Below are positions 11,741-13,271 of a DNA stretch of 13,271 nt, piece by piece. Both the position numbers and the translations under genes were made by a program. The notes under the pieces are model-generated. The model searched no databases. It worked only from the letters and a program-made list of their open reading frames with translations, and had not been told where the DNA came from. This DNA comes from Thermoflexales bacterium. Its GTDB lineage: Bacteria > Chloroflexota > Anaerolineae > Fen-1058. The first letter of the stretch is position 1, and every line of letters begins with the position of its first letter. The DNA lies in assembly GCA_016931085.1 (NCBI GenBank), contig JAFGFO010000148.1, forward strand, positions 1-13,271, written 5' to 3'.

Positions 11741-13216
11741 ATGGACGATAGTCGCAAAACCAAAGCCCAACTCGTTGCCGAGTTGGAAGCATTGCGCCAG
11801 CGCGTGGCAGAGATGGAATCTTCGGATACTGCATGCCGACCTTCCTGGCCTGCTGATGGGCCGGTTGAAGGGGGCAGTCCGCCAGTCGGGCAAGAATTAC
11901 AATACAGTGAAGCGCTATTCCGAGCGCTGGTAGAAAATGCCACCGACATTATTTGTCTGCAGGACCTGCAAGGTCGCTACGTGTATTGTCACGTCCCACC
12001 TCGCTATAACCTCTTAGCCCAAGAGGCAGTAGGTAAAACTCCGTACGATTTTTTTGATCCAGACACAGCCGGCGAATTTATGGAGCGGGTCAGATGCGCC
12101 ATGTCCAGTGGAGAGCCACAGCAATACGAAAGCCAGTTCATCTGGCAAGGACAGCCAATCTGGTTCGACGATTACGTCTATCCAGTCAAAGATGCCGGCG
12201 GCCAACCCATTGCAGTTGGAGTCATTGCTCGCGACATTACCAAGCGCAAGCAGGCGGAAGAGGCGCTGTGCAAAAGCAAGGAACGCTACCAGTCGTTTAT
12301 CAGTCAAAGCCACGAGGCGATCTACTGCACCGAGTTTGACCAGCCGATTGATATTTCCCTGCCGCTAGAGCAGCAGATAGATGCCATCTACCAGAACGCC
12401 TACATGGGCGAATGTAACCAGGCTATGGTGGCCATGTATGGCCTGCCCTCGATAGAAGCACTGGTTGGCCAGCGCTTGATCGATTTTCACGGCGGTCAGG
12501 ATAACCCTGTCAACCGGGCCACGTTCAGGAAATTCATCGAGTCTAGCTATTGCAGTGTGGACTGCGAGACAGAAGAAGTGACGCCTCAGGGCGAAAAGCG
12601 GTTCTTCCTGACCAACGACGTTGGCGTCGTTGAAAACGGTCATCTGCTCAGAATTTGGGGGACTGCCACAGACATCACCAACCGTAAGCAGGCAGAAGAG
12701 GCATTACGCAAAAGCGAAGAAAAATATCACAGTCTGGTTGAAAATATCCCTGACGTAGTATGGACCACTGATGAGAACGGCCATACACCTTTTATCTCTT
12801 CCAACATTGAGCATGTGTTTGGCTATACTCCCACAGAAGTGATCCGTGAAGGTGACAAATTATGGTTTGGCCAAATTCACCCAGACGATTGCACACGGGT
12901 GCAAACAGCTTATCATGATCTTTTTGTCGGCCATACCGTTTTCGACATTGAATATCGCATCCGCCGCAAAGATGGGGAATGGATCTGGCTGCACGACCGT
13001 TCAATCCAGACCTATGAACAAGATGGCATTGGGTATGCTGATGGAATCTTTAGCGACATCACTGACAAAAAAAAGACGGAAGAAAAACTTCGCGAGAGCG
13101 AGGAGCGTTATCGCTCGTTGTTCAATGGTATGACAGAAGGCTTCGCTCTTCATGAAATCCTTTGTGACGACCATGGCGTTCCACGGTGGTATACTAGATC
13201 TTGTGTAAAATCGTAG
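11741..13216 (+). CDS. Multi-PAS sensor protein, 3' end lost
   Basis: 491 aa as it stands. A short coiled coil (about 8-27) is followed by PAS domains at about 55-168, 180-315 and 325-445. Each is followed by the typical DIT-x-(R/K)-K-x-(A/T)-EE linker (165-174, 310-320, 439-448). The third has the PAC-type sequence FDIEYRIRRKDGEWIWLHDR. A fourth PAS begins at about 454 (SEERYRSLFNGMTEGFALHE) but leaves the family pattern after HGVP (478-481) and stops 10 residues later. No kinase, GGDEF or other output domain is present. Full-length relatives end in histidine kinases or cyclic-di-GMP enzymes, so this is a fragment, probably cut by an insertion near 13182. The start has an aggggga ribosome site. 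Confidence 0.82.
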   Translation: MDDSRKTKAQLVAELEALRQRVAEMESSDTACRPSWPADGPVEGGSPPVGQELQYSEALFRALVENATDIICLQDLQGRYVYCHVPPRYNLLAQEAVGKTPYDFFDPDTAGEFMERVRCAMSSGEPQQYESQFIWQGQPIWFDDYVYPVKDAGGQPIAVGVIARDITKRKQAEEALCKSKERYQSFISQSHEAIYCTEFDQPIDISLPLEQQIDAIYQNAYMGECNQAMVAMYGLPSIEALVGQRLIDFHGGQDNPVNRATFRKFIESSYCSVDCETEEVTPQGEKRFFLTNDVGVVENGHLLRIWGTATDITNRKQAEEALRKSEEKYHSLVENIPDVVWTTDENGHTPFISSNIEHVFGYTPTEVIREGDKLWFGQIHPDDCTRVQTAYHDLFVGHTVFDIEYRIRRKDGEWIWLHDRSIQTYEQDGIGYADGIFSDITDKKKTEEKLRESEERYRSLFNGMTEGFALHEILCDDHGVPRWYTRSCVKS

Positions 13217-13271
13217 AGCCAGGTATCCTTGGTGTAGGAATAAACACACCATATAAGAGGATAACCATGGC
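13182..13271 (+). mobile_element. Possible insertion-sequence left end
   Basis: From about 13182 the sequence no longer continues the fourth PAS domain of the sensor gene. The new sequence is more AT-rich and has a 6-bp inverted repeat (tggtgt near 13230 with acacca near 13246). TTGTGT (13201-13206) and TATCCT (13224-13229) are 17 bp apart, and aagagga precedes an ATG at 13267. This is the arrangement expected of an insertion-sequence end with its own promoter and transposase start. No terminal repeat can be confirmed because the element leaves the window. Confidence 0.45.
13267..13271 (+). CDS. Start of a gene cut by the window edge
   Basis: Only ATG GC is visible, with aagagga 5 bases upstream as a ribosome site. 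Position suggests a transposase of the element that interrupts the sensor gene, but nothing of the protein can be read. Confidence 0.3.

Overview
The window most likely comes from a chromosome of a Chloroflexota bacterium (Anaerolineae-like). This is an inference from gene content and style, not from a marker gene. The clues are moderately high GC, strong Shine-Dalgarno sites, secreted proteins with Pro/Thr-rich linkers, a TumE (DUF6516)/DUF5647/ribbon-helix-helix addiction-gene cluster, and a PAS-rich sensor. No rRNA or tRNA gene was seen.

Layout. Bases 1-312 are non-coding and hold eight copies of a ~20-25 bp repeat spaced at whole helical turns. They end in a TGTC-type terminus, and I read them as one end of a Tn7/Tn5053-type transposon whose body lies to the left. 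A two-domain META lipoprotein follows (484-1281, +). Three small membrane-protein genes then run leftward (3034 to 1338, -), the middle one DUF3307, and are separated by very strong palindromes and a 192-bp inverted-repeat element. A well-formed promoter at 3287-3315 drives a rightward addiction-type cluster (3334-4709): a small antitoxin-like protein, a TumE-family toxin, a DUF5647 protein and a ribbon-helix-helix antitoxin without a toxin. Facing it is an internally duplicated, OB-fold/SSB-like protein (5619-4807, -), whose leader contains a terminator and a competing hairpin resembling an attenuator.

The core of the window is a seven-gene leftward operon (9989 to 6293): a TadV/CpaA prepilin peptidase, two 50-residue Flp-type pilins with GTG starts (easily missed), a TadE-like and a TadG-like pseudopilin, an Ala/Pro/Thr-rich lipoprotein and a large Cys-rich secreted protein. 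It ends at a clear intrinsic terminator (6240-6202). Another intrinsic terminator sits inside its leader (10051-10009). No Tad ATPase, platform or secretin gene is present, so the pilus would need machinery encoded elsewhere.

On the right, a membrane protein with a GH18-like barrel (10239-11648, +) is followed by a multi-PAS sensor (11741-13216, +). The sensor breaks off at the start of its fourth PAS domain, where foreign sequence, probably an insertion-sequence end, begins near 13182.
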